Program-made: the position numbers and the translations under genes
In this document: positions 39,025 through 50,287 of the stretch, piece after piece
Layout: each line of letters begins with the position of its first letter
Position numbering within the stretch: the first letter of the stretch is position 1
NCBI GenBank assembly: GCA_003116995.1
Contig: BDSL01000056.1
Location: forward strand, 592,015-656,014
DNA length: 64,000 nucleotides
From: Yamagishiella unicocca
Lineage: Eukaryota; Chlorophyta; Chlorophyceae; Chlamydomonadales; Volvocaceae
Reading direction: 5' to 3'
Notes under the pieces: generated by a model
Told to the model about the DNA's origin: nothing
Seen by the model: only the letters and a program-made list of their open reading frames with translations
The model's database searches: none

Positions 39025-41139
39025 TCAGCACTGCTTGAACACCTCGTCCCCCTCCGACAGCCGCTCCGCCACCGCCGCCACCAGCTCCACCGGCGTCCCG
39101 TGCTCCGCGCACATGGCCTCCAGATCTGCTGGCGACAGCTGCTCGTCCACAAAGATCTTACGCACGGCGGCCTCGTCGGCGGCGCTGATCGGGCCGAAGT
39201 ACTGTCGCATCATGGACAGCGCCTCACCCACGAGCAGGCGACCCATGAAGATCTGGTAGGGACGGAGGAGCAGGGGGTCGGAAGCAAAGAGCTGGTTTGA
39301 GGTTGGAGAGAGCCAAGCAACGGAAGAGACCATCCAGGAAAAACAAACGGCGGGCGCAGGGATAAACAGTGCGACACGGGTTTAGTTGCGCAGTAGGCGC
39401 ACTCACCTTCTTGTTGATTCGGCCTGGTCGGATGAGGGCGGGGGGTCCAACTTGTCTGGGTGGTTGGTTGTCATAATGATGATGCGGTTGGGCGTGTCCA
39501 CGACACCGTCCAGCACGTTAAGTAGCCCGGCAAGGTTAAGTTCATCGTCACCCTTGAACAGCCCCTTGCCGTTGCCGAACGCGGCCATGGGCAGCGACGG
39601 CCCGAACTCAACCCCCGTTTCCCAGCCAGTGGAGCCGGTGCTTGTGGTTGCAGCTGCGGCTCCACCACGCTGGCGGGTGCCCGATGACGAGCCGCTGCGA
39701 CCAGGGGTGCCCTCCTCGTCCTTGTCCGCATCCTGGTCGGCAGACTCGTCCCCGTCCTTGCTGCTGGTCGTGTCGCGAGAAGCCGCGGAGCGCGAGGAGC
39801 GCGAGCAGGGCGTGGCGGCTTTGGCGGCAGCGAGCTTGGCGTTCGCAATCTGCTCAGCTAGCGCCAGCACCTCAGCTCGCGTCGCTGCCGCCGAAGCAGG
39901 GTTGTCTGGTGGGGGGGTGCGGCGCTTCACAACGCTGCTGGCGGCGTCGACATCCTCCATCACAAAGATGGTCTTGTCAAACGGCAGCGAAATTGCTTTG
40001 TCGGAGCTGTTTTGGATTGCCAGCTTGTTGTCAAAAACAATGTCCTGTGAATGGTAGGGAGAAAGGTGCGGGTTAGGCATGACCCGGCACCCTCGCAAAT
40101 TCAAGTATGACACCAACAGTGTCAGGCGATGCGCCCGAGAGCCCGAACTTCTTGTCTGCGGCCCACTGTAACAAGTAAGTCATTACGACCAATAATCTCC
40201 CTTACCATCAGCTCCTGGTTTGTGGAGAACTTGGACAGCGGCACCGAGATGATCGATCGCTTGGTGTACTGCGCCAGCGCCTTGATGAGGCTGGTCTTGC
40301 CTGGTGGCACAAGAGCAGGTGCGGGCAAGTTCAGGACAGGGCCGCTTGCTTGGTGACGGCCAGAGACACTGATTCTATGAAATCCAAAACACAGCTAGAC
40401 CAGGTGTAAGAATTATTGGCCAGCAACGCGTACACCGTCCAGCATGATCGCCCAGTCAGTCGTACCTGTGCCCGGGGGGCCATACAGTAGAAAACCCAGC
40501 TTCTGCGGGTAGCCCGGAATGGCAAACTTGCCGCCTTTGCTCATGAATTGGTCGACCTGCATATTCGGGAAATGTGTGCACACACATTGCGTCAGCACGG
40601 GCTCCCATCCGGTACATGTCCTTCGGCACTGTCCTTCAAGGCGTCATGCGCTTCCCGAGGGCTACAATAATCACGATTGGAACAGTATTATACCCATGTG
40701 CTATCGACCCACGCACCAGCCGCAAGATGGGGTCCTTGTCGGGATGGAAGAACGACGCAAAGGTCTTCTCCTCGCTGAGCTTGTAGCGCTTGTAGAGGGC
40801 AGAGGGTTTGGACTCCTCACCCTCGGCCGGCGGCTCGCCCCAGCCTGACAGCACGGGCATGTACAGGTAGCGCGAGGGGTCGACCCGGGCGGATTGTTGC
40901 TTGCGGTAAACCTGCGTGCGCTCGGACACGTGGGCGCGGGAGGACCGTCAGGCGCTGCTAGCAGGAGGGGGAACAGGTACCCGCTGGCAGGGCAGGGGCA
41001 GGAAAGGCGCACCTCCAGCGCGTCGGCAACGAATGCCGAGATGCGCTCGCTGCCGTCCTTGTGGCTGGACTCCAGTATGTAGGTGACCTTGGTGTTCTTC
41101 TGCTTATTCTCGTCCAGGCTCGCCTCCTCGCGCATAAAC
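39025..41139 (-). CDS. BCS1-like AAA ATPase, 5' incomplete, one frameshift
   Basis: BCS1-type AAA ATPases sit in the mitochondrial inner membrane; yeast Bcs1 moves the folded Rieske protein into complex III. Exons on the minus strand: 41139-41013, 40911-40717, 40556-40466, 40300-40206, 40044-39407, 39252-39025 (stop). Motifs in order are YKRYKLSEEKTFASFFHP, GFLLYGPPGTG joined to KTSLIKALAQYTKRS (Walker A, split by an intron), TIFVMEDVDAASS (Walker B), a Ser/Ala-rich insert of about 115 residues, LLNVLDGVVD, IIIMTTNHPDKLDP (sensor 1) and the C-terminal IFMGRLLVGEAL. In exon 40044-39407 the G run at 39430-39435 has two bases too many for ALIRPGRINKK, the arginine-finger region, so the frame breaks there. 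The exon is 638 nt, two more than a multiple of three. This could be a sequencing error or a real lesion. The N-terminal membrane segment was not found. Confidence 0.85.
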
Positions 41140-41858
41140 CTGGAAGGAGACGACAAGTAAGGGATACGGTCAGAGTGCGCATTTGGGACGCCTTCAGGCT
41201 ACATGGTCAACTGGAGGCCAGGAAAGGCGGACGTTCACGGGGCTGCAATCGTGGTCCTTAAAGGCCGAAGCCTCGATCCGGAAGTGCCCTGGCACAGGAG
41301 TGCAGCAACTCTTTCACGAGAAACCAGCACGTATCAATCCTAGGATGCTTTATGTCCCCCAAACGTTGTCGCGGCTGCACCGCCAGGCCACGTCGGGTTG
41401 CTCAATTTGCCCGACGCCCACCTCGAAAAGCAGCCACGGGCAGTTCCTCCCACTCATGTCGAGCCTCCTCCTCTTCATAACATATATTCATTCTAACGAT
41501 GCCGTCTAGCCGCTACCGGTCAAAATTTCCGAGATGCCGGAGGTGCATGGCCCCGACCCATCCCGCTTTGGGTTTCAATGTGCTAGAAATGAGGATTTAT
41601 TATGGCAAAAGTTGATAATGGCTGCGCCCACGGGGCTCCGGAGACTATTTTTCGAGAATCAGGCCCCGAAACCATCGCCAACGGTCGAGTTGTGTAACCC
41701 CTCCCCATACGGTCAGGTTCTGGCTGATATGTGTCACGCCGCAGGACGATAGATCGAGGATAAGAGCGAGGCACGCCAGATAGACGAGGACTACGGCGAA
41801 ACAAAGAGCCAAAATGTATTTTGACCCATTCGCTGATCGGGGGTACTAGGTTAAAGCT
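41140..41858. other. Expected 5' region of the BCS1-like gene
   Basis: The missing first exons of the BCS1-like gene should lie here on the minus strand. One candidate begins with ATG at about 41459 and reads MSGRNCPWLLFE to a GTGGGC donor. Another open segment near 41200-41285 reads RIEASAFKDHDCSPVNV. Phases were not reconciled, so neither is called. Confidence 0.25.
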
Positions 41859-41975
41859 CTAGGCGTGCTCGTTGCCGCGGCCGTCGTCGCTCTTGCAGTC
41901 GTCCCCATCCTCATCGGCGCCAGCGGCCGGCTTCTTCTTCAGCACCAGATCGGCATCCTGCAGCTCGCTTAACGT
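41859..41975 (-). other. Possible C-terminal exon of an unknown minus-strand gene
   Basis: Read on the minus strand, an acceptor-like GCATGTGCAG is followed by TLSELQDADLVLKKKPAAG and an acidic tail ending GRGNEHA and a TAG. This looks like a natural charged C-terminus. It overlaps the first plus-strand exon of the armadillo-like copy B, so both cannot be fully right. If real, its other exons are missing, and a breakpoint lies near 41975. Confidence 0.3.
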
Positions 41976-44900
41976 CTGCACATGCGGCGGCAACGCCAAC
42001 ACTGCCGCCGCGGCGCTGCTGCTGGGTGGCGAGCCCGCCCGGCTGCGGGCCCTCAGCCGTATGATTGGCTCCATGCTGGCCAGCACGGAGGCGGAGCAGC
42101 AGCTGGTGGGGGCGCGGGCGGCGGCAGGTGAGCCTCTTGGTGCCTGGTCGAGCCGCACGTACCCCGTAACGCAGCAAGCAGCACCGCCACTGCTGGCTGG
42201 AGCCCGGCCTGGCACACAATTTCGTAGCTTACGTTGTTACGTGCGTGCCTCACTCGCTGGTCATGTCGCGTGCCGGTATCCCTCGCAAGACTTTCCGCCT
42301 AGCTCCCGCTTCTCGTCGCGTAGCGTGATGCCGTCACCACATGCCTCACATGTCTTGCCGCGCGCCCGACGCCACTGACGCCCCCCCCCTCAGGCCTGCT
42401 GTGCGAGGGCGACTCCGCCAAGGCCGTCTACCTGGCTGCCGGGGGGCTGGCGGCGCTGCTGGCGGTGGCGGCCAGGCCGCTGGTGCAGCCGGGGGTGCTG
42501 GCGGCGGTGTGCACGGCGCTGCTGAACCTGTCCAGCTACGTGCAGGCGCAGGTGCGGTGGCGTGTGGGGGGAGCTGCGCGCGGAAAATAGTGTGTCTGTG
42601 TGTGTGGGGGGGGGAGTCGGTGCACCGCTGCGGCACGAAGCTCAGCTCGAACTGATGTTAGATTGACCGGAGAACCCCTCTGCTCGTGTCCTCCCACCCC
42701 CCTCCGCGTCTCGCCCTGGCCCCCCCATGTAATTGTCGTGTACCCCCCCCCCCATGTATATATCGTGTAACCGGGTCTTTACGCGCCCGCCCTTCCCGCA
42801 GATCGACCTGTGTCAGCGCTGCGCCCGGCTGCTGCTGCACATCAACGCCAAGTTCAGCGGCTACCACGGCTACCTCATTGCGCAGAGGGGGCTGGCGGCG
42901 GCGGCGGAGGCAGGGGAGGCGGGGGAGGGACAGCCGTCCCCCCGCCGCAGCAGCGGGGGAGGGGGAGGCGGCTACAGCCCGGAGCGAGGGAGAGGCGGCG
43001 GCGGCAGCGGCGGCGGCCACCACCACCCCTCCGAGGCGTCCTTGCCGCCATCCATCAAGGTGGGTTTCGGAGCCAGGCGACTCCCCGGACGCCCCGCGCG
43101 ACGCTCCTCGCCCGGGCTGCACTCAACTGGCCCCAACCCCCGCCGAGTTGCCAGCGCCGCGGCCCTTTGCGCACGCCGCCAACCGCCCTCCACTAACCGA
43201 CGCTGCCTGACCGCCGCCAACCGCCGCAGCTGGAGGCCCTGAGCGCCGTTGAAGAGATCCTGTACAGCACCAGCGGCGCGCTGTACAACCTGTCCCGCCA
43301 CCCTGGCAACCGCGACCAGCTGTACCGGTTGGAGCTGGAGGTCCGGACCCGTGGGGCGGTGGCGGAGATGGCGGCGGAGGTGGCGGCCAGGTGGGGCGGT
43401 ATCAGGAGGGGGAGGGGCCCGGCCGTGCTGAGAGGGCCCCCCATCGACCCCCACCGCCTCCATCCCAACTTCCCAACGCTGTCCTTGCACGCCTACTCGT
43501 CTCTTACCACCGCACTGCCTGCCGCACACCCTGCCCCATGCCTCGTCCACGTTACCTAGACGCGTCCACACGTAGTGAACCCACCACTATCTAGATAACC
43601 TCCCCCCCCGTTAGTTAATCCGCGTTCACCCCTCCCTGCCGCTCTTGGCTCTTCCCCCCGTTTTTATGCCACCCCCGCTCCTCCCCCGGGTCTTCTCTCC
43701 ACCCCCTCCTCCCTGCGCATGCAAACGACTGTACCAAGCGCTTCCCCTAACTGGTTTCATTCTTGAAGTGCCGGCCAACGGGATTCCTCTCACCCCCTCC
43801 TCCCCCTCCCTTTGCAGGCCCCCTCCGGTGCCCGGCCTCACCCGCCACCAGGCCGCCGCGGCGCTGCTGTCCGGTGAGCTACGTGCCGACATGCCGGTGT
43901 CGTCACCTCGCAGCCGCCGGGGGGGCTACCCGCAGCGACGAAACACCGGCCGCAGCGACTTCAACGATGACGACGGCGGCGACGACGACGGCGACGACGA
44001 CGACGAGGACGGCGGCGGCGGCGGCGGGCCCGCCACCGCCGTGTGGTCCACCAGCAACACGCCCTTCGTGCCGTACCACATGCGCATCGCGGCCGCCAAG
44101 TACGTGCCGTACAGTTCGTACCTGCAGGAGATGCTGTCGCGGCCGCTGCACGCGCCGGCACGCGAGGGCGGCGGCAACATGGACGGCGGCGGCGGCTGGG
44201 GCGGCGGCGGCAACGACGAGACGCGGAGCCAGGCTAGCGCGCGGACGAGACGCGGAGCCAGCATGCAGTCGGTTTCGGGGGGTCTTGCGAGCCCTGGGGG
44301 GGGGGGACCGCAGGTGCGTGTACGTCAGCGGGGGCTTACAGAAAATAACCGGTTACTCGACATGGGAGGTGTAGCTGGTGCATAGTCGTCGGACACCTGG
44401 ACGCGCGCGCATGCTACCGGGGGTTTCGAGGAAGACCCGTGGGGGGGGAGGCGTGCCGCAGATCCTGCAGAGGAAGCAGAAGGGCATATCGGCAGAAGCC
44501 AAGTGTCGTCGTTGGGGCAACGTAATGAGGCATGGCGTCCCACCCCGTATTGCGTGTGGCTAGCTAGGGCCCTGTTGCGGAGGGCTGAGGTAATGAGTTG
44601 TTGGACAGTTAGTTGCTGGTTAGGACTCGGGTGAGGGAACGGAGGCCATGAGGACCACGCCGGTACACCGGTCCAAACCCCTGCCCTGGGCGCCAGCTTC
44701 CCGACCCCCCCCCACCCCCGACCCCCCCTCCCTCTAACGACGCAGCGGCAGCGGCGAGGAGGGCGGCGACCCGGACTTGTACCGCACCGGCAGCGTGGCG
44801 GGGTCGGTGCACTGTCGGTGAACTGTTTGGGGGAGGGGGGCTCGGGCTTGTGAGCCGTACTTGCGTAGCAGCAGTGGGAAGGCACGAGGGCCCGGTACGG

Positions 44901-46807
44901 CAGGCTGGACCCATGGCGGTACGGCTGTACTTGTTTTTCGGGGCGGCAGGACAGCGACGGCAGCAGCAGTGGCGCTGCCGAAACCCCCGGCGAGGTGTTG
45001 CGGGTCTGACGGGGGCATGCAGCATAGGGCCCTCCACCCGCCCTCCAGCCCAGCACCTAAAACCTAAAACCTGGAACCTAGCACCTGGAACCTAGCACCT
45101 TGCGCCTTGCGCCTTGCTCTCGCCACCGCCCCCGGCGGACGCACAAGGTCCACACGTGACGCCTCCCCATCCCGCCTTTCCCGCCTCACCCCCCGTCACC
45201 CCCCCCTCACCTCCCCCCTCCCGCCTTCCCCCTCCTCCCCCTCTCTAACCCCCCCCCCCAGCACCACATGAGCCGCCCCCTGTCCAGCATGTGGGCGCCC
45301 CTGCTGGTGGACCGACACGACGGAGTGGCGGTGCCGCTGTTCGACCTGCGGGACGCCATGACGGGGGAGCGGCTGGACGGAGGCGGAGGGGCAGCAGCCG
45401 GGGGAGGGGGCGGAGGGCAAGGCTACGGAGCAGCTGCAGGTGGGGCGCGCGGGGCTGGGAGGCGCTCCCGACCTGACCACAACCCACCGCCAGTCCGCCA
45501 GTCCTCAAACATCGCGTTCGATTCAGTTCGCCCAGCTCTTGCCCTCTTTCTTTCAATTCTCCGGTTTCTTCGACCTCCCTTGTTGGAGGTTTTGGGTCTC
45601 GGAGCGGTGTCCTTACCTCGTGTTGCTCCGCCAGCTGCTGCTGAGCAACCTCCCGCCCCGATGCGCTGACTGGCTGCCACAACTCCGCACTGAGGAGCGA
45701 AACCCCCCCAACACACCCCTCTCCAGGATTCGCGAACTTATTTTATACCCCCTCCCCGCCCCCCCCACACACACCCTCTCCCGGTGCGCCGCCGCCGCCA
45801 CCTCACCCCAGGAGCACCCGGTGCAGCAGCGCGGGGCGGGACTACGGCGGGAGGAAGCATCGTCGGCGCCGTCAGCGTCGGCGGCGGGTACGGCGGCGGC
45901 GGCGGCGCCGCCACCAGCATCCTCTCCACCGCCACCACCATCAGCCAGCTGCAGCCGCCGCACGACGTCACCCGCTGGTCGCCTGCCGTACGGCGGCTGC
46001 GGCCCGTGAGCCACAGCGAGGGCGGCTGCGGCCCGGACGACCCCGGCGGCATGGGGGCGCCGCCGCCGCCTGTGCCGATGCCTGAGCCCGAGGAGGGGGC
46101 GCTGCACGTGCGAGTGGACTTCGAGACCAGCGGGCCGCACCCCACATCCGCCGTCGTGCAGAACTATCGGCCCCTGACGGCGCAACGAAGAAGCAGCGGC
46201 GGCGGTGGCGGCGGCGGCGGCGGCAACCGTGCCCCTCCGTCGCCGAGCTCCCCGAGCTCGCCGAGCGCCGCCGCCGCCGCCAAGGCCTCCCGCAGCGGCT
46301 CCCTCACGCCCAAAGCTGCCGCTGCGGGCGCCGCCGGCCTGCCCACGCTCGGCGGACGCGGTAGCGGCGGCGGCGGTGCCGCCGCCGCCACCGCTCGCCG
46401 TCCCGCCGCCAACGCCCGGCCGGGCACCGCGCCGCCGCCTGGTCGCAGCCTCGCCGGCTCCTCCTCCTGCACCTCCGTCGCCTCACACCCTCGAACCGCC
46501 CGGGACGCCAAGACAGGCGGGCAGCAGCAGCAGCAGCGGCACGGCGCCGCCGACGGCGGCAGTAGCAACGGCGGCACCGCTGATTCGGATGCCGCTGCTA
46601 CTGCCGCTGCGCCGCTGTCCATGGTGCAGCAGGTGGCGGGTCTGATAGGCGTCATAGACATCACCAAGGTGAGGCCAGGGGGTGAGGCCAGGGGGTGGGG
46701 GAAGGTAGCCAGGATGTGTGTATGTGTGTGTTTATGAATGAACAACTATCAGGAGGCGAGGGGGGGTGGGGTAGGAGAAACCGCTGAGGGGCAGGGGGGG
46801 GGGTGCG

Positions 46808-47158
46808 AGAGGAAACCCGTGGCTGGCTGGGTAGAGGAAACCCGTGGCTGGCTGGGTAGAGGAAACCCGTGGCTGGCTGGGTAGAGGAAACCCGTGGCTG
46901 GCTGGGTAGAGGAAACCCGTGGCTGGCTGGGTAGAGGAAACCCGTGGCTGGCTGGGTAGAGGAAACCCGTGGCTGGCTGGGTAGAGGAAACCCGTGGCTG
47001 GCTGGGTAGAGGAAACCCGTGGCTGGCTGGGTAGAGGAAACCCGTGGCTGGCTGGGTAGAGGAAACCCGTGGCTGGCTGGGTAGAGGAAACCCGTGGCTG
47101 GCTGGGTAGAGGAAACCCGTGGCTGGCTGGGTAGAGGAAACCCGTGGCTGGCTGGGTA
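46808..47158. repeat. 25-bp minisatellite in a copy B intron
   Basis: About 14 nearly perfect copies of a 25-bp unit, GAGGAAACCCGTGG followed by CTGGCTGGGTA, lie in the intron between 46668 and 47650. The GAGGAAACCCGTGG part is the same core as a dispersed intronic motif found singly elsewhere in the window, so the array probably grew from one such copy. Confidence 0.95.
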
Positions 47159-49526
47159 TGGTGTCGTACAGGACTATGCGAGCCATGTCAAGGCGCTGGG
47201 GGCGAGACGGGGCGACGATGACATTGGCACCAGGACTCGCACGCGTGCAGCCGCTCCCTCATCGGCCCGGTTGGGGTATCCCGCTTTGAGCCGCAAACCA
47301 CAGCCCTCGTTGGATTCGCCCCACACCCGGTGTGTCCTCACTCCCCTCTTGCGTCCACCTTCCCACCCGCCTCCCTCTCTTCCTGCTCCCCCTCGTCATG
47401 AACCGCCGTCCCCGCAGCTCCCCTGCCTCAAACCTGTGTCTGGACCTTTCCTTTGGATACAGTAACTCCTTCCCCCCTTTGTCGGTTTACCGGTCCCTCT
47501 TCCCCCCCCCCAACACCTTATCAAACCCCCCCACCTTTGGTCCAGCGTGCGCCCACAACTAGGAGTCCGAATCCGATAATGCGCCAGCTATCCTACCCCT
47601 GTCGTGTAACCGGTGTGTATGCCACCCCGCCCCACCTTTGCTGCCTCAGGCTGACCGGCTCGGTCGTGACATGAGCAGCATCTCGCTGCCCTCCTCCATG
47701 ATCGGCCGCTCCCGCTCCCGCACCGCCGGCATCGGGACCTTCGCCAGCAGCGGCAGCATGCTGCGGCAGTCCGTCATAGTGCGCAACGCCGCGGGCGCGG
47801 CGGGGCTGTCTTCTAAGAGCAAGAAGGGTGAGGGCGGGCGGGGGGGCGGGGGGGGACTGAGGGGGAGCTGGCGGGGGGGGGGGCTTGGGAGGCAGGCAAG
47901 TGCCCAGCAGGGTTTTGATATGGCGGGGGGCGGGAAGGTTGCGGGGGGAGGGGAGCGGGCTGGGCCGCTGGGGGCTGGATACTGCGCTTCGTGAGTGTTA
48001 GGGTCGGGAAGGGAGGGAGGTCTGCACTCCTAGCCAGCCGCCACGCCAGCCCAACCCGAGCCATCCCACCATGCGTTCCAAACGGATCTCCTGCGAGCCT
48101 TCCCAAGCCTCAAGTGTTGCTGCGCCTCGTGTGACACACACACGTCTCTACGCCCCCCCAACCCCCATTGGCAGCCCGTCCTGGAACATCCGCCGCGCCA
48201 CCACCACCACCATCACCTCAACCTTCTCCCCCCCTGCCCCGCCCTTGCCCCCGTTCGCCCGCGCACTCCCGCCCAGACGTGGGCTCCACCTCCATCCGGA
48301 GCCGCCTCGGCAGCACCGCCTCGTTCTCCACCACCTCCTACTCCGTCACCACCACGTCCATGGTCTCCGCCTCGGCCGCCTCCGCGCACGCCTCCTCCGC
48401 CTTCGGCCTGGATGGCGATTTCGACGAGGGGGGCGACGGGGGCGCCGGCGGCGGCGAGCGCAGCGCCATCGGCGGCCTGTTCGGCTGGACCAGCCCCGAC
48501 GGACAGCAGCAGCTGAAGGACTTTGAGGCGCCGCGGGTGGCCATGTGGGCTGCCGTACCAGGATCCAAGATCTCCGAAGAGCTGTACCCCACGTGAGTAG
48601 CGGCAGCCCGCCCGCCGTGTGATCGAGCGCGCAACGCACCCCGCCCCGCCCACCAATGCTGCAGGAGACGCCCCTTTGGGGTTTTTCCCCCACCCGCTGC
48701 GCTGCCCCTGAGTAACCACCATAACTAACCGCCAAATAACGATAGCAACCGACGACAGCCGCGTTGACAACTGACCGGCCGTTATGTGCTCGTCGCAGGT
48801 ATCGCCTGGAGACCGGCGAGGTGGTCCGCATCCACCGGCGGCGTAAGGACCGAGTGGGCGAGCTGCGACCCGCGGGTCTGCCGCACACGTCGGTGCGTGA
48901 CGTGTGTATCCTCACTGCGCCGCTGGTGCCGGTGTCAGCTGTCGCCCCCCCCTTACCCATCCCTGGAGCTCACAGCGGCCCCCTGCGGCCCCCCCCGCTT
49001 CCCGGATCCTCTCCTGCTCCCTTCCCACCCTCCGGTCAGCCACCCTTCCCCCCTCGACCCTCGCGCCCTACTACACTAGCCGCCGCCAACGATCCCTGGC
49101 AATGAGTCATTGTAGAGCGCCGGCAGTATTCGCCAGCAGCATGGCATGTAAAACCCCCGCCGTGTCGACCTCGCAAACCCAAGGCGACCCCCCCTCCCCG
49201 CCGACCGCGCCGGCCCCCCTTCCCCCAACTCCCCTCCCCGGCCCCTCAGGCCCCCGACGCCACCGCCGGCAGCTACGTGCGCGAGGAGACTGCCGCCCGC
49301 GACCTGCTGCAGAAGGGCGGCGAGCTGCCCCTGGAGCCGGAGCTGCCGGAGCTGCCGGAGCTGCCGGAGACGCCCGCCCCGCCGCGGCCCGACCAGACCG
49401 CACTGCGCGACCCGCGGGACATCCCCACGATTGTGGCCAAGATCACGTTCCGGCCGGTCAGGCTGACACACGGGGGGGGGGGGGGCGGTCTTGGTGTTCC
49501 GGGCCGGGGAGTTGGGCTAGGGTGGG

Positions 49527-49562
49527 TTCGAGGAAGACCCGTGGACCCGTGGGCTAGGGTGG
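49527..49562. repeat. Copy B-only insert carrying the GAAGACCCGTGG motif
   Basis: In the intron after exon 49456, block B has TTCGAGGAAGACCCGTGG plus a short tail where block A (about 18739) has none. The same motif occurs 30-110 bp after donors at 22731 and 44422. Its reverse complement, as an ACGGGTTTTCC core, occurs near intron 3' ends at 19729, 20313, 22439 and 51258. Confidence 0.7.
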
Positions 49563-49954
49563 GGGTGGGGAGGTGCACCGCACTGGCGGCTGGCGAGCTG
49601 ACGCTCGTTGGGTGTTTCGTTGGGTGTCCCGTCGCATAGGGCTCCTGCAGCTGGGAGGGAGCAGCACCTTGCCCTCGCCGCCCCCCCTCCCGCCCCCTCC
49701 ACCTCCTCGTACCACCTACGGAGGGTATGCGCCTCCCGGCTCTCGCACCCTCTCACCCCACCCCTGCTCGCTTCCTGCACCTCACCCAACACCCCATCGT
49801 TACTCGGGTCTTCTCCCCCCCCACACACACACCGCCCTCCCCTCCCCCGGACGCCATCGTGTAACCGGTCTCTATGTCACCCTCCAAACGCCAGCCTATG
49901 CGACAGCTACACTTCCCACGTCGAGTAACCGGTCCTTTTTTTGTAAACCCCCGA

Positions 49955-50287
49955 TGTTGAGATTCTTAAGCTGTCAGCCATCCCGAGCGCTCGGGATGGC
50001 TGACAGCTTAAGAATCTCAACAAAAGAAGTGCTTTGAGGTCCCCTTCTCCCCAGCTGCGAGTTCAGCGGTCATTCCCTCGACATGACTCGCAGCCAGTCC
50101 CCCGCGCGCCGGCGACGCTGCCACAGCAATCTCCTCACACCCCAGCTGCGAGTTCAGAGGTCATTCCCTCGACATGACTCCAGCAAGTCGGGCCTCGAGC
50201 AAGGGACCTCCGACTACTTTTGTTGAGATTCTTAAGCTGTCAGCCATCCCGAGCGCTCGGGATGGCTGACAGCTTAAGAATCTCAAC
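49955..50287. mobile_element. 333-bp element with perfect 66-bp palindromes at both ends
   Basis: The two ends, 49955-50020 and 50222-50287, are identical 66-bp sequences, and each is itself a perfect palindrome (GTTGAGATTCTTAAG ... CTTAAGAATCTCAAC, centre GAGC/GCTC). Inverted homology continues inward (AAAAGAAGT against ACTACTTTT, then GAGGTCCC), so the ends are terminal inverted repeats of roughly 90 bp. The 201-bp core holds two 41-bp direct repeats (50049-50089 and 50140-50180, one mismatch) starting CCCCAGCTGCGAGTTCAG. The element is absent from the same intron in copy A. Flanks ACCCCCGA and ACCCGAA may be an imperfect target duplication. No ORF: a non-autonomous, MITE-like insertion. 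Confidence 0.85.

Noticed and set aside
42346..42636. Pro/Ala-rich minus-strand ORFs opposite copy B exons
   Set aside because: They are shadows of plus-strand exons whose splice phases join correctly.
45056..45115. Telomere-like CCTAAAACCTAAAACCT in an intron of copy B
   Set aside because: Only two seven-base units lead into CCTGGAACCTAG-type repeats. This does not match a run of the eight-base telomere repeat known from Chlamydomonas.
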